Shown here: positions 6,221-15,065 of the stretch, piece by piece
Layout: each line of letters begins with the position of its first letter
How positions within the stretch are numbered: the first letter of the stretch is position 1
Source: an uncultured Oscillospiraceae bacterium
Lineage (GTDB): Bacteria > Bacillota > Clostridia > Oscillospirales > Oscillospiraceae
Direction of reading: 5' to 3'
DNA: 31,331 nt
NCBI GenBank assembly: GCA_934630495.1
Contig: CAKTVW010000026.1
Coordinates: 1 to 31,331, forward strand
The notes under the pieces: generated by a model
Seen by the model: only the letters and a program-made list of their open reading frames with translations
Databases searched by the model: none
Told to the model about the DNA's origin: nothing
Made by a program: the position numbers and the translations under genes

Positions 6221-6585
6221 CGATCCGCTTGCAGTCCTTCGGACGGAAATACGGCGTACCGGAGGCGGAGCTTGTGCTCGACGTGCGGTGCCTCGACAAC
6301 CCGTTCTGGGTGCCGGAGCTGAAAAGCATGAGCGGGCTTGACGCGCCCGTCCGCGACTACGTTTTTCGGACGGAGGAGAGCCGACGCTTTGCCGCGCTGT
6401 TGCTGGAGCTGCTGAAATTGCAGGCGGAGCTGTCGGAGAAGCACGGCCGCCGCGAGCTTTTCGTCGCGGTGGGCTGTACGGGAGGACGCCACCGCAGCGT
6501 GGCGGTCGCGGAATATCTTGCCGAAGAGCTTGCGGCGGACGGCGCTGCCGTTACGGTAACGCACCGCGATATTGAGAAAGGATAA
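6211..6585 (+). CDS. stand-alone RapZ C-terminal domain protein
   Basis: This 124-residue protein matches only the C-terminal half of RapZ/YvcJ. Family blocks are visible in order: QSFGRKYG (8-15), LVLDVRCLDNPFWVPEL (21-37), SGLDAPVRDYV (41-51), VGCTGGRHRSVAVAEYLAEEL (87-107) and THRDIEKG at the end. In E. coli RapZ this half binds glucosamine-6-phosphate and the sRNA GlmZ; the N-terminal half is a P-loop nucleotide-binding domain, and here it is absent. The start is TTG at 6211, six bases after a perfect GGAGGT, and lies inside the end of murB. The frame upstream belongs to no kinase domain, so this is a real short gene and not a broken one. It normally sits with yvcK before whiA; yvcK is missing here. 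Confidence 0.85.
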   Translation: MAITIRLQSFGRKYGVPEAELVLDVRCLDNPFWVPELKSMSGLDAPVRDYVFRTEESRRFAALLLELLKLQAELSEKHGRRELFVAVGCTGGRHRSVAVAEYLAEELAADGAAVTVTHRDIEKG

Positions 6586-6588
6586 GCT

Positions 6589-7500
6589 ATGTCATTTGCC
6601 GGAGATGTAAAAGCGGAGCTTTGCAGGCCTGAGGTGCAGCGGGGCTGCTGTGCCTTAGCGGAGGCGCTGGGAGTCCTGCTATATGCCAACACGTTTTCCT
6701 CCGACTGTATCCGCATCGTTACGGAGAGCGCGGAATTTGCGCGGCGGCTGCCGCGCCTGTTCGGGAAGGCGTTTTCGGTGGCCTTCGACACGCTGCCGGA
6801 GCCGTGCCTGCTCGGCAAGCAGACGCTGAGCATTACCGACCCGAAGAAGATCGGAAGCGTTTTCGCGCACTGCGGCTTCTCGGCCGAAAGCAGCGTGGCG
6901 CTGCATTTGAATTTTGCGCTGGTGGAAAAGGAGTGCTGCCGCAAGGCGTTCCTGCGCGGCGCGTTTCTCGCCGGCGGCTCGGTCACCGATCCGGAAAAGC
7001 GCTACCATTTGGAGCTTTCCACCACGCATCTGAAGGTCAGCCGAGAGACGGAGACGCTGCTGCGGGAAATGGAAATGCCGCCGAAGGAGACCGAGCGCAA
7101 GGGCAGCAGCGTGCTCTACTATAAGCAGAGCGAATCCATCGAGGAATTTTTGGCGGTGATCGGCGCACCGGTAAGCGCGATGGCGGTCATGCTGGCAAAG
7201 ATCGACAAGGATTGGCGCAACGATGCCAACCGAAAGACGAACTGCGACGCGGCAAACGTGGAAAAGGCCGTGCAGGCCGCGCAGGAGCAGCTTGCCGTGC
7301 TGCGGGTCCTTGCCGAACGCGGGCTGATGGATACGCTGCCGGAAAAGCTTGCGGAGACGGCGCGTCTGCGCCGGGAGCATCCGGAGGCGACGCTTACGGA
7401 GCTTGCCGAGCTTCACATGCCGCCGCTGAGCAAGTCGGCGGTCAACCACCGCCTGCGAAGGCTCGCGGCGATCGCCGCAGAGGAAACGCAGAAGACTTGA
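6589..7500 (+). CDS. whiA: WhiA-family DNA-binding regulator
   Basis: The 303-residue protein opens with the family signature SFAGDVKAELCR and has an N-terminal LAGLIDADG-homing-nuclease-like fold (FLRGAFLAGGSVTDPEKRYHLEL) followed by a C-terminal helix-turn-helix (about residues 215-300, including VEKAVQAAQEQLAVLRVLAE and PPLSKSAVNHRLRRL). WhiA is essential for sporulation septation in Streptomyces and affects cell division and chromosome segregation in Bacillus. It follows the RapZ-domain gene by three bases, so they are co-transcribed with murB. The order murB, rapZ, (yvcK), whiA is the usual one in Bacillota. Confidence 0.95.
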   Translation: MSFAGDVKAELCRPEVQRGCCALAEALGVLLYANTFSSDCIRIVTESAEFARRLPRLFGKAFSVAFDTLPEPCLLGKQTLSITDPKKIGSVFAHCGFSAESSVALHLNFALVEKECCRKAFLRGAFLAGGSVTDPEKRYHLELSTTHLKVSRETETLLREMEMPPKETERKGSSVLYYKQSESIEEFLAVIGAPVSAMAVMLAKIDKDWRNDANRKTNCDAANVEKAVQAAQEQLAVLRVLAERGLMDTLPEKLAETARLRREHPEATLTELAELHMPPLSKSAVNHRLRRLAAIAAEETQKT

Positions 7501-7510
7501 TACGCGATCC

Positions 7511-7563
7511 GCATCGGGCCCCTGATAAAAGCAGGTGCCGCACCGGAATACGCCCGATGCTTT
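7511..7563 (+). terminator. weak terminator after whiA
   Basis: GCATCGGGC (7511-7519) pairs with GCCCGATGC (7552-7560) and is followed by only three T residues. The loop is long and holds a further short stem. Partial read-through into dnaE is likely. Confidence 0.4.
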
Positions 7564-7614
7564 CGACCGATCATTACATCATTTACAAACGAAGCCATTC
7601 TGGAGGGTACCGCC

Positions 7615-10600
7615 ATGTCGTTTGTCCACCTTCATGTGCATACGGAATACAGCCTGCTTGACGGAGCCTGCCGCATCGGAAAGCTGGTGCGGCGCGTAGC
7701 GGAGCTGGGGCAGACGGCGGTCGCCATAACCGACCACGGCGTCATGTACGGCGTGATCGATTTTTACCGCGCGGCAAAGGCGGCGGGCGTTAAGCCGATC
7801 ATCGGCTGCGAGGTCTACGTCGCGCCGCGCAGCATGACCGATCGGGTGCACGGCGTGGACAACGAGGCACAGCACCTTGTTCTGCTGTGCGAAAACGAGA
7901 CGGGCTACCGCAACCTGAGCTATCTGGTCTCCAAGGGGTTCCTCGAGGGCTTCTATGTGCGGCCGCGCATCGACCTTGCGCTGCTCAGACAGCATTCCGA
8001 GGGCCTGATTGCGCTGTCGGCGTGCCTTGCCGGCGCAATCCCCAGACGCCTGCGCAGCGGCGACTATGAAGGTGCAAAGGCCTACGCGCTGGAGCTTTCG
8101 GAGATTTTCGGGGAAAACAATTTCTATCTGGAGCTGCAGGACCACGGCCTTCCGGAGCAGCAGGAGGTCAATCGCGGGCTTCTGAAGCTGGCGAAGGAGA
8201 CGGGCCTGCCGCTTGTGGCGACCAACGACGCGCATTATCTTACGCGCGAGGACAGCTATATTCAGGATGTCCTGATGTGTATTCAGATGGGAAAGACCGT
8301 CGAGGACCCCAATCGGATGCGCTTCGAGACGCAGGAGTTTTATATCAAGTCGGAAGACGAGATGCGCAGTCTGTTCCCCGACATCCCCGAGGCATTTGAG
8401 AACACGCAGAAAATTGCCGAACGCTGCAACGTGGAGTTCACCTTCGGCACCTATCATCTGCCGGAATACCTGCCGCCGGACGGCTCGGATTCGCTGACCT
8501 ATTTCCGCAGGCTCTGCTTTGAGGGCTTTGCCGAGCGCTACCCGGATGCGCCCGAGGCATACCGCAGCCGCCTTGATTACGAAATGAGCGTGATCGAGCG
8601 GATGGGCTATGTCGATTACTACCTGATCGTGGCCGATTTTATCCGCTGGGCGAAGAACGAGGGGATCCCCGTCGGCCCGGGAAGAGGCTCCGGCGCGGCC
8701 TCCATTGCGGCATACTGTATGCACATCACCGAAATGGACCCGATGAAGTACGCGCTCATCTTTGAACGCTTTCTGAACCCGGAGCGCGTGAGTATGCCCG
8801 ATTTTGATACGGATTTCTGTCAGGAGCGGCGCGGCGAGGTCATCGAATATGTCATGCGCAAATACGGCAAGGACCGCGTGGCGCAGATCGTCACATTCGG
8901 AACGATGGCGGCGCGCGCGGCGATCCGCGACGTCGGCCGTGTGCTGAATTTTTCCTATGCCGAGACGGATGCGGTCGCGAAGCTGATCCCGACGACACTA
9001 CACATGACGCTTGACGAGGCACTTCGCGTTTCGCCGCGTCTGAAGGAGGTCTACGATGCCGATCAGCGCGTGAAAAAGCTGGTCGATACGGCGCGCGCGC
9101 TGGAAGGAATGCCGCGCAATACGTCCACCCATGCGGCGGGCGTCGTGATTACCAAAAATCCCGTTGTGGATTACGTCCCGCTGGCGCGGAACGACGATAC
9201 GATCGTTACGCAGTTTACCATGACGACCATCGAGGAGCTGGGACTGCTCAAGATGGATTTCTTGGGACTGCGGAACCTGACGATCATTGCCGACGCGGAG
9301 CGGCAGATCCGCCGCAGGGACCCGGATTTCGACCTGCAAAAGGTCCGCGACGACGATCCGGAGAGCTTCCGTATGCTCTCCGAGGGACGGACGGCGGGCG
9401 TGTTCCAGCTCGAGTCCGCGGGGATCACAGGGGTCTGTGTGAACATGAAGCCGCAGTCCATCGAGGACCTGACGGCGATCGTGGCGCTGTACCGCCCCGG
9501 CCCGATGGATTCGATCCCGCGATTTATCGAAAATAAGCTGCACCCCGAAAAGATCACCTATCTGTGCCCGCAGCTCGAGCCGATCCTGAAGGTCACCTAC
9601 GGGTGCATCGTCTATCAGGAGCAGGTCATTGAGATCTTTCGGAAGCTGGGCGGCTACAGTCTGGGACAGGCGGACAATATGCGCCGTGCCATTTCCAAGA
9701 AAAAGGAGAAGGTCATTGTCGCGGAGCGGCAGGCCTTTGTCTACGGCGATCCCGAGCGGAGCATTCCCGGTGCGATCGCAAACGGCGTCCCCGAGTCGGC
9801 CGCACAGGCGATCTATAAGGAAATTCTGGATTTTGCCAACTATGCGTTCAACAAGGCACATGCGGTGTGCTACGCAAAGGTCACCTATGACACGGCCTAT
9901 CTCAAGTGCCATTACCCGAAGGAATACATGGCGGCGCTGCTGACGAGCGTGCTGGACAATACGGTCAAGGCCGTCGCTTACATTACCGAGTGCCGCGAGA
10001 TGGGCATCGCGCTGCTGCACCCGGATGTGAATATGTCCGAGGACGTGTTCACCGTGGAGCCGGAGGGGATCCGCTTCGGCCTCGGCGCGGTGAAGAACAT
10101 CGGACGCGGACTGCTGCGGCAGATGGTCGCCGAGCGGCGGAGCAGCGGACGCTTTACTTCGCTTGAAAACTTTGTCGAGCGGATGCAGGAATCGGACCTG
10201 AACAAGCGGGCCGTAGAGAATCTGATAAAATGCGGCGCACTGGACGGCCTCGGGCTGAATCGCGCGCAGATGCTCTACGGCTACGAGGCGATCATGGACG
10301 CCGCCGCCGATACCAAAAAGCGGAATATCGCCGGGCAGATGGCCCTGTTCGACATGCTCGACGAGCCGCAGCCCGCGCAGACCGCGATCCCCAAGCTGCC
10401 CGAGCTTCCGAAAAACGAGCTGATGCAGATGGAGAAGGAGACGATCGGCCTGTATCTCTCCGGACACCCCATGGACGAATACCGCAGACAGCTCAAGGGC
10501 AGCGGTGTGGTCCCGATCGGCCGCATCATGCAGTCGATCGAGCAGAGCGACGGCGTTTTCCGCGACGAGCAGATCGTCCGCATCGCGGGCATCGTGGAGC

Positions 10601-11043
10601 ACGTCAAGATGAAGACGACCCGCAACAACTCCGTAATGGCCTATGTTACGCTGGAGGACGATACCGCCGCGATCGAGCTGCTGGTGTTTTCCAACGTGAT
10701 CGCCAAAAGCGGCACGATCTTACAGGAAAACTCCGTGGTCGCGGTCGAGGGACGGCTGTCCGTCCGCGACGAGAAGGCGCCGCAGATGGTCGTCAACGAG
10801 GTGCGTCCCATCTCCGAGGTGGCCAAGCCCGTGCCGCAGAAGCTCTATCTGAAGCTGCCGACAGAGGGCTGTATACAGGACAGAAAGACCCGCGCGATTT
10901 TGAACATGTTCCCCGGTACGGTGCAGGCCGTGCTGTATTTCGCCGACAGCGGCGTCCGCCGCGGGACAAGCTGCGCGCTCCGCGACGATATGCTCGGAGA
11001 GCTTCGCACAGTCCTGGGCGAGAGCAGCGTTGTTTTGAAATAA
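7615..11043 (+). CDS. dnaE: DNA polymerase III subunit alpha
   Basis: This 1142-residue replicative polymerase copies DNA, in Bacillota usually beside PolC. The N-terminal PHP domain is intact in its metal motifs (HLHVHTEYS, AITDHG, GCEVYV, ALSACLAG, NDAHYL), so it may retain metal binding. The palm has PDFDTDF with the catalytic aspartates at about 398 and 400 and a third in LLKMDFLGLRNLT at about 548. The finger part shows KAHAVCYAKVTYDTAYLKCHYP. A helix-hairpin-helix region (about 830-870) and an OB-fold (about 985-1060, IAGIVEHVKMKTT) follow. ATG 7615 has CTGGAGGG seven bases upstream. No intein or split is seen. Confidence 0.97.
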   Translation: MSFVHLHVHTEYSLLDGACRIGKLVRRVAELGQTAVAITDHGVMYGVIDFYRAAKAAGVKPIIGCEVYVAPRSMTDRVHGVDNEAQHLVLLCENETGYRNLSYLVSKGFLEGFYVRPRIDLALLRQHSEGLIALSACLAGAIPRRLRSGDYEGAKAYALELSEIFGENNFYLELQDHGLPEQQEVNRGLLKLAKETGLPLVATNDAHYLTREDSYIQDVLMCIQMGKTVEDPNRMRFETQEFYIKSEDEMRSLFPDIPEAFENTQKIAERCNVEFTFGTYHLPEYLPPDGSDSLTYFRRLCFEGFAERYPDAPEAYRSRLDYEMSVIERMGYVDYYLIVADFIRWAKNEGIPVGPGRGSGAASIAAYCMHITEMDPMKYALIFERFLNPERVSMPDFDTDFCQERRGEVIEYVMRKYGKDRVAQIVTFGTMAARAAIRDVGRVLNFSYAETDAVAKLIPTTLHMTLDEALRVSPRLKEVYDADQRVKKLVDTARALEGMPRNTSTHAAGVVITKNPVVDYVPLARNDDTIVTQFTMTTIEELGLLKMDFLGLRNLTIIADAERQIRRRDPDFDLQKVRDDDPESFRMLSEGRTAGVFQLESAGITGVCVNMKPQSIEDLTAIVALYRPGPMDSIPRFIENKLHPEKITYLCPQLEPILKVTYGCIVYQEQVIEIFRKLGGYSLGQADNMRRAISKKKEKVIVAERQAFVYGDPERSIPGAIANGVPESAAQAIYKEILDFANYAFNKAHAVCYAKVTYDTAYLKCHYPKEYMAALLTSVLDNTVKAVAYITECREMGIALLHPDVNMSEDVFTVEPEGIRFGLGAVKNIGRGLLRQMVAERRSSGRFTSLENFVERMQESDLNKRAVENLIKCGALDGLGLNRAQMLYGYEAIMDAAADTKKRNIAGQMALFDMLDEPQPAQTAIPKLPELPKNELMQMEKETIGLYLSGHPMDEYRRQLKGSGVVPIGRIMQSIEQSDGVFRDEQIVRIAGIVEHVKMKTTRNNSVMAYVTLEDDTAAIELLVFSNVIAKSGTILQENSVVAVEGRLSVRDEKAPQMVVNEVRPISEVAKPVPQKLYLKLPTEGCIQDRKTRAILNMFPGTVQAVLYFADSGVRRGTSCALRDDMLGELRTVLGESSVVLK

Positions 11044-11088
11044 TCTGATTTTTTTGTTACAAAGCTACTACACTTTCGTAACAATCCG

Positions 11089-11097
11089 TGCTATAAT
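11089..11097 (+). promoter_or_regulatory. extended -10 promoter candidate after dnaE
   Basis: TGCTATAAT is a full extended -10 box, but no good -35 box stands 16-18 bases upstream. It would drive a transcript through the repeat region toward the lipoprotein gene, 400 bases away. Confidence 0.4.
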
Positions 11098-11138
11098 GAT
11101 ACTCTGTAATAGAGCGCGTCAAAGAATCTACCCGGTTA

Positions 11139-11266
11139 TGTCATTCCGAGAAGCGAAGCGACGTGGGAATCTCATGTGAAATGCTTCGGATTCGCCGAAG
11201 TCTTCCGAAAATTCAGGACGATTCTGCGAGATTGCCACGGCTTGCAGCGCAAGCCTCGCAATGACA
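11139..11266. repeat. 128-bp intergenic repeat with inverted ends
   Basis: The left end TGTCATTCCGAG is complementary to the right end CTCGCAATGACA at 11 of 12 positions. Inner parts also mirror each other (GGGAATCTC against GAGATTGCC). The right half, with CCTCGCAATGACA, recurs at 165-177. It is non-coding and looks like a small dispersed, possibly MITE-like, repeat. Confidence 0.6.
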
Positions 11267-11312
11267 AACTTGGGAAGCTATGATTAAATCGACAAGAGCG
11301 GACGTCGAGAGA

Positions 11313-11393
11313 TTTTTTGGCGGGTTGAGATTTGAAAAGCGCAGGAATACTTTGTGTATTTCAAGTTTTTCAAACCGAAAAGCCGACGAAAAA
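11313..11393. repeat. 81-bp imperfect long hairpin
   Basis: The left arm starts TTTTTTGGCGGGTTGAG and the right arm ends AAAGCCGACGAAAAA; about 19 of 26 positions pair, with an AT-rich top stem (TTTGAAAA with TTTTCAAA) and a 27-base loop. It stands in an otherwise empty gap before the lipoprotein gene. It may be a structured leader, a terminator or another repeat. The open frame across it (11280-11525) has no recognisable protein and no ribosome binding site. Confidence 0.45.
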
Positions 11394-11441
11394 GATCCGA
11401 CGACGGCTGCAGGCGATTTATTCAGAGATTCCCTTGATTTT

Positions 11442-11470
11442 TTGACATCTGTAGCAGAGGATTTTCTCAT
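11442..11470 (+). promoter_or_regulatory. possible promoter of the lipoprotein gene
   Basis: A perfect TTGACA at 11442-11447 is 17 bases from TCTCAT (11465-11470), which matches the -10 consensus at four of six positions. The start codon would follow only 24 bases later, leaving room for the GGGAGG ribosome binding site. Confidence 0.35.
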
Positions 11471-11494
11471 CTACCGAAGGGAGGCTGTGCGGCG

Positions 11495-12829
11495 GTGCAA
11501 AAGCGTGTGCTGGTCGGTATGCTGATACTGGGCTTGCTGTGCGGCCTCGGCGGCTGCTTTCTCGAGCCGGCGGAGAATCTTTACGCCGTGCCGAGACAGC
11601 CCGAGAGCTTTTATAATCTGCAAAGCGCGATAGAAAAGGTCATGGGCGAGGGGACGACCTACAGCCCGCCGACTGCCGGCGAGAATCAACAGGCCGTGCA
11701 GCTCAAGGACCTGAGCGGCAACGGCGAGGAGGAGGCCATTGTTTTCTGGCGCTCCGACGGAGAGCTGCCGCTGCTGATGTCGGTTTTTGCCAAACGGGAC
11801 GGCCAATACCGCGAGATCGCCCGCGCCGACGGGATCGGCAACGCCTTTGACCGCGTGATCTATGCCGACGTCGACAGAGACGGCTGCAACGAGATCATCG
11901 TCGGGCGCAAGGTCGGCGATAACGTCCTGCAAACGCTGAACATTTTCGCGCTGCGCGGCGACAAGCTGGAGGAGCTGCTGAGCGCCAATTACTCCGAAAT
12001 GGTCGTGACCGACCTGAACGCGGACGGCGGGAACGATCTGTTCCTTCTGCGGCAGGACACCGAGCGTACAAACGGCACGGCGGAATATTACCTGTGGCAG
12101 AACGGCGCGTTTGTGCGGCAGCGTGAAGCGGAGCTTTCCGCGCCGGTCGGCTCGGTAAAGCGCATCATTACCGGAAAAATGAGCAGGCAGACGGACGCGC
12201 TTGCGGTATTTGTGGCATCGGCCTACGGCGAGACCGGCGGGATCATCACCGACGTGTTCTGCTTCCTGAACGGAGACTTTACGAACCTGACCATGCGCGA
12301 GGACACGGATACCGACGTGCAGACGGTGCGCGACTATTACGTCTACAGCTGCGATATCGACAGCGACGGCCTGATCGAGATCCCGCGCCTGATCGCCATG
12401 CCGACGATCCCGGGAGAAAGCGAGCCGCAGGAGCAGTCGCTGATCTGCTGGTACAATCTGCTGCCCGACGGCAAGCGGGAGGATAAGCTCCTGACGTATC
12501 ACAACTATGCCGGCGGCTGGTATCTCGTGATCCCGTGGAAATGGCAGCCGACGCTCTCCCTGCAGCAGAGCACCAGCGAGAGCAACACCCTTGCGCGGCG
12601 CTTTGTCCGCGTCGAAAACGGAGAGGCGGAGCCTGTGTTCACGATCACCTCGGTCACGGGCGACTACGCTAGCAAGCGGCTGCTGGACAACGGCTGGCAG
12701 GAGCTGCGCCGCAAGGGCGACGTCACCTATTTCTGCCGTATCGAGGACGGCGTGAACGTTTCCCGCGAGGAGCTGCAGGAGATGTTCCATTTTATCCGCG
12801 TGGACTGGAACACCGGCGAGACCGATTGA
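11495..12829 (+). CDS. lipoprotein with VCBS/FG-GAP-like repeats
   Basis: This 444-residue protein starts with a lipoprotein signal (MQKRVLVGMLILGLLCGLGGC, lipid-anchored cysteine at 21), so it is exported and tethered to the outer face of the membrane. Several acidic loops resemble the calcium-binding turns of VCBS/FG-GAP repeats: DLSGNGEEEAIVF, ADVDRDGCNEIIVG, DLNADGGNDLFLL and DIDSDGLIEIPRL, spaced by about 45-110 residues, which suggests a partial beta-propeller. The true function is unknown. The start is GTG 11495, nine bases after GGGAGG. The gene is followed by a two-component pair, but 87 bases lie between, so joint regulation is only an inference. Confidence 0.8.
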   Translation: MQKRVLVGMLILGLLCGLGGCFLEPAENLYAVPRQPESFYNLQSAIEKVMGEGTTYSPPTAGENQQAVQLKDLSGNGEEEAIVFWRSDGELPLLMSVFAKRDGQYREIARADGIGNAFDRVIYADVDRDGCNEIIVGRKVGDNVLQTLNIFALRGDKLEELLSANYSEMVVTDLNADGGNDLFLLRQDTERTNGTAEYYLWQNGAFVRQREAELSAPVGSVKRIITGKMSRQTDALAVFVASAYGETGGIITDVFCFLNGDFTNLTMREDTDTDVQTVRDYYVYSCDIDSDGLIEIPRLIAMPTIPGESEPQEQSLICWYNLLPDGKREDKLLTYHNYAGGWYLVIPWKWQPTLSLQQSTSESNTLARRFVRVENGEAEPVFTITSVTGDYASKRLLDNGWQELRRKGDVTYFCRIEDGVNVSREELQEMFHFIRVDWNTGETD

Positions 12830-12916
12830 GAATAATATAACGTATCGGGTCCCCCGCAAGGGAAGGGCCGGCGGCACGCCGCGCCCGAACGATGCGGAAA
12901 GGAATGTTTAGCAGAT

Positions 12917-13603
12917 ATGAAAAAAGTTTTGATCCTTGAGGACGAGGTCAGCATCCGCAGCTTTGTGGTCATCAACCTGAAGCGCGCCGGATACGAGGCG
13001 ATCGAGGCCGGAACCGGCATGGAGGCGCTGGAAAAGCTGAAGGAGAATCCGGATGTCGGCGTGGCACTTCTGGACATCATGCTGCCGGATATCGACGGCT
13101 TCGAGGTATGCCGCAATATTCGCGCGACCAATAAGACCATCGGCATCATCATGCTCACGGCGCGGACGCAGGAAATGGACAAGGTGACCGGCCTGATGAC
13201 CGGCGCGGACGACTATGTGACCAAGCCCTTCTCTCCCGCCGAGCTGACGGCGCGGATCGACGCGCTCTACCGCAGAGTGGGCGGGAGCACGGAGGCCGAT
13301 CCGGAGATCGTCGTACACGAGCCGTTTACTCTGAATATCCGCAACCGTACGCTGGAAAAGGACGGCCGCCGCATCCGCCTGACGCAGGTGGAATACGCGA
13401 TCATCCAGCTCTTTATGCAGAATCCGGGACGCGCCCTGTCCCGCGAGGACATTCTGGCGGCGGTCTGGGGCAGGGATTACGACGGCGAGCTGAAGATCGT
13501 AGACGTCAATATCCGCCGCCTGCGCATCAAGATCGAGGATAATACGGCCAACCCCACCTATATCACAACGGTGTGGGGCTTCGGCTACAAGTGGGGCCTG
13601 TGA
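12917..13603 (+). CDS. OmpR/PhoB-type response regulator
   Basis: The 228-residue protein has a receiver domain with acidic pocket E8-D9, phosphoacceptor D53 (LLDIMLPDIDG), T81 in IMLTA and K103 in VTKPF, followed by a winged-helix DNA-binding domain from about residue 130 (RIRLTQVEYAIIQLFMQNPGRALSREDILAAVWG, then VDVNIRRLRIKIED and the wing TVWGFGYKW). It acts in the cytoplasm as a phosphorylation-dependent transcription factor. The histidine kinase encoded 26 bases downstream is its partner. The target genes are not evident; the neighbouring lipoprotein gene is a candidate. Confidence 0.95.
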   Translation: MKKVLILEDEVSIRSFVVINLKRAGYEAIEAGTGMEALEKLKENPDVGVALLDIMLPDIDGFEVCRNIRATNKTIGIIMLTARTQEMDKVTGLMTGADDYVTKPFSPAELTARIDALYRRVGGSTEADPEIVVHEPFTLNIRNRTLEKDGRRIRLTQVEYAIIQLFMQNPGRALSREDILAAVWGRDYDGELKIVDVNIRRLRIKIEDNTANPTYITTVWGFGYKWGL

Positions 13604-13629
13604 CCGACGGCACGGAGGAGTGAGAACGC

Positions 13630-15048
13630 ATGAAACGAAGCAAGGGCTTGCAGGGACGCTGGCTGCGCAATACGCTCAGCATTGTTCTGGCGCTGGTCTT
13701 GTCGTGCGTGATCGCGCTGTCGTTTACCGTCGCGGTCTATTACTACTCCAATATGCAGGCCGGCATGGAGGCCAAGGCCCGTGCAAGCACCCGCTTTTTT
13801 GAGACGTATATCAATCAGAGCTACAACGAGTTTTATCAATCCTGTGCGCGGTTTACGCAGACCTTTGAGTCGAAGGACGTCATGGAGCTGCAATTCATCA
13901 ATACGGGCGGACGCATCGTAGCCTCGTCCTTCGGGCAGCTCTCCGCAAAGGCGGCCGATACGCCCGATATTGCCGACGCGATCGCCTCGGAGGAGATCAC
14001 GGCCTTTACGGGGAAGAATCCGGCTACCGGCGAGCGCATTATGGCGGTGTCCAGCCCGCTGATCTATTCCAACGGCGAGGTCATCGGCGTTCTGCGCTAT
14101 GTTACGAGCCTGCGCCGCGTGGACGCGCAGATCGTGCGCTTCAGCTTTGCGATCCTGTTGGTCGGAGCGGTGGTGCTGCTGATCGTCTATGTCAGCGGGC
14201 GGTACTATCTGCGTTCGATCTTGGAGCCGGTTTCCGAGATCACCGCGACGGCCAAGCGCATCGCCTCCGGCAGCTACGGCGTCCAGATCCAGCGGCAGTT
14301 TGACGACGAGATCGGTGAGCTTGCCGATACCATCAACGACATGTCGAACAAGATCAGTCAGTCGGAAAAAATGCAGTCGGAATTTATGTCGTCCGTGTCG
14401 CACGAGCTGCGGACGCCGCTGACGGCGATCAGCGGATGGAGCGAAACGCTTCTGGAGGCGGGCGGCAGCGTGGATTCGACCGATGCGCGGCGCGGTCTGG
14501 GCATTATTCTGCGCGAGTCCAAGCGCCTGACCGGGATGGTCGAGGAGCTGCTGGAGTTTACGCGGATGCAGGACGGCAGATTTACGCTGAACGTTGCACA
14601 GGGGGATATCCGCGCGGAGTTTGAGGACACCGTGTTCATGTACGGCTCCCGTCTGGCGCAGGAAAATATTGAGCTGCAATATCTGGAAAACGAGGACGAT
14701 ATCCCCGAGATCCCGTGCGATACCGCGCGGATGCGTCAGGTTTTCCTGAATATATTGGACAACGCCGCGAAGCATGGCGGCGAGGGCGGAAAAATCACGG
14801 CGGAGATCTGCCGCGAGGGGGATTTTGTGGTGGTCCGCATCCGCGATTTCGGCCCCGGTATTCCCGAGGAGGAGCTTCCGCTCGTAAAGAAAAAATTCTA
14901 TAAGGGCACTTCAAAAGCACGCGGCAGCGGAATCGGCCTTGCGGTCTGCGAGGAGATCGTGACCATGCACAACGGTACGCTGGAGCTGGCAAACGCGGAG
15001 GGCGGCGGCACGGTCGTGACGATCCGCCTGCCGATCGCGGAGAGCTGA
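13630..15048 (+). CDS. sensor histidine kinase
   Basis: This 472-residue membrane kinase has a first membrane helix at residues 16-39, an extracytoplasmic sensor part of about 130 residues, a second helix at about 171-191, a HAMP linker (LEPVSEITATAKRIASGSYGVQI), the dimerisation/phosphotransfer helix with H258 in SVSHELRTPLTAI, and a complete ATP-binding domain with N box NILDNAAKHG, G1 box DFGPGIP and G2 box GSGIGLAVC. The start has GGAGGAG upstream. Architecture and gene order resemble PhoR/ResE-type kinases, but the signal is unknown: the sensor region shows no motif I recognise. Confidence 0.95.
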   Translation: MKRSKGLQGRWLRNTLSIVLALVLSCVIALSFTVAVYYYSNMQAGMEAKARASTRFFETYINQSYNEFYQSCARFTQTFESKDVMELQFINTGGRIVASSFGQLSAKAADTPDIADAIASEEITAFTGKNPATGERIMAVSSPLIYSNGEVIGVLRYVTSLRRVDAQIVRFSFAILLVGAVVLLIVYVSGRYYLRSILEPVSEITATAKRIASGSYGVQIQRQFDDEIGELADTINDMSNKISQSEKMQSEFMSSVSHELRTPLTAISGWSETLLEAGGSVDSTDARRGLGIILRESKRLTGMVEELLEFTRMQDGRFTLNVAQGDIRAEFEDTVFMYGSRLAQENIELQYLENEDDIPEIPCDTARMRQVFLNILDNAAKHGGEGGKITAEICREGDFVVVRIRDFGPGIPEEELPLVKKKFYKGTSKARGSGIGLAVCEEIVTMHNGTLELANAEGGGTVVTIRLPIAES

Positions 15049-15065
15049 CGACGGAAAGGAACAGT

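Noticed and set aside
8998..10602. Long open frame on the minus strand opposite dnaE
   Set aside because: Same reasoning: antisense of a certain gene, no protein features.
11280..11525. Small plus-strand frame of 81 codons before the lipoprotein gene
   Set aside because: It runs across the long hairpin, lacks a ribosome binding site and overlaps the well-supported lipoprotein start.
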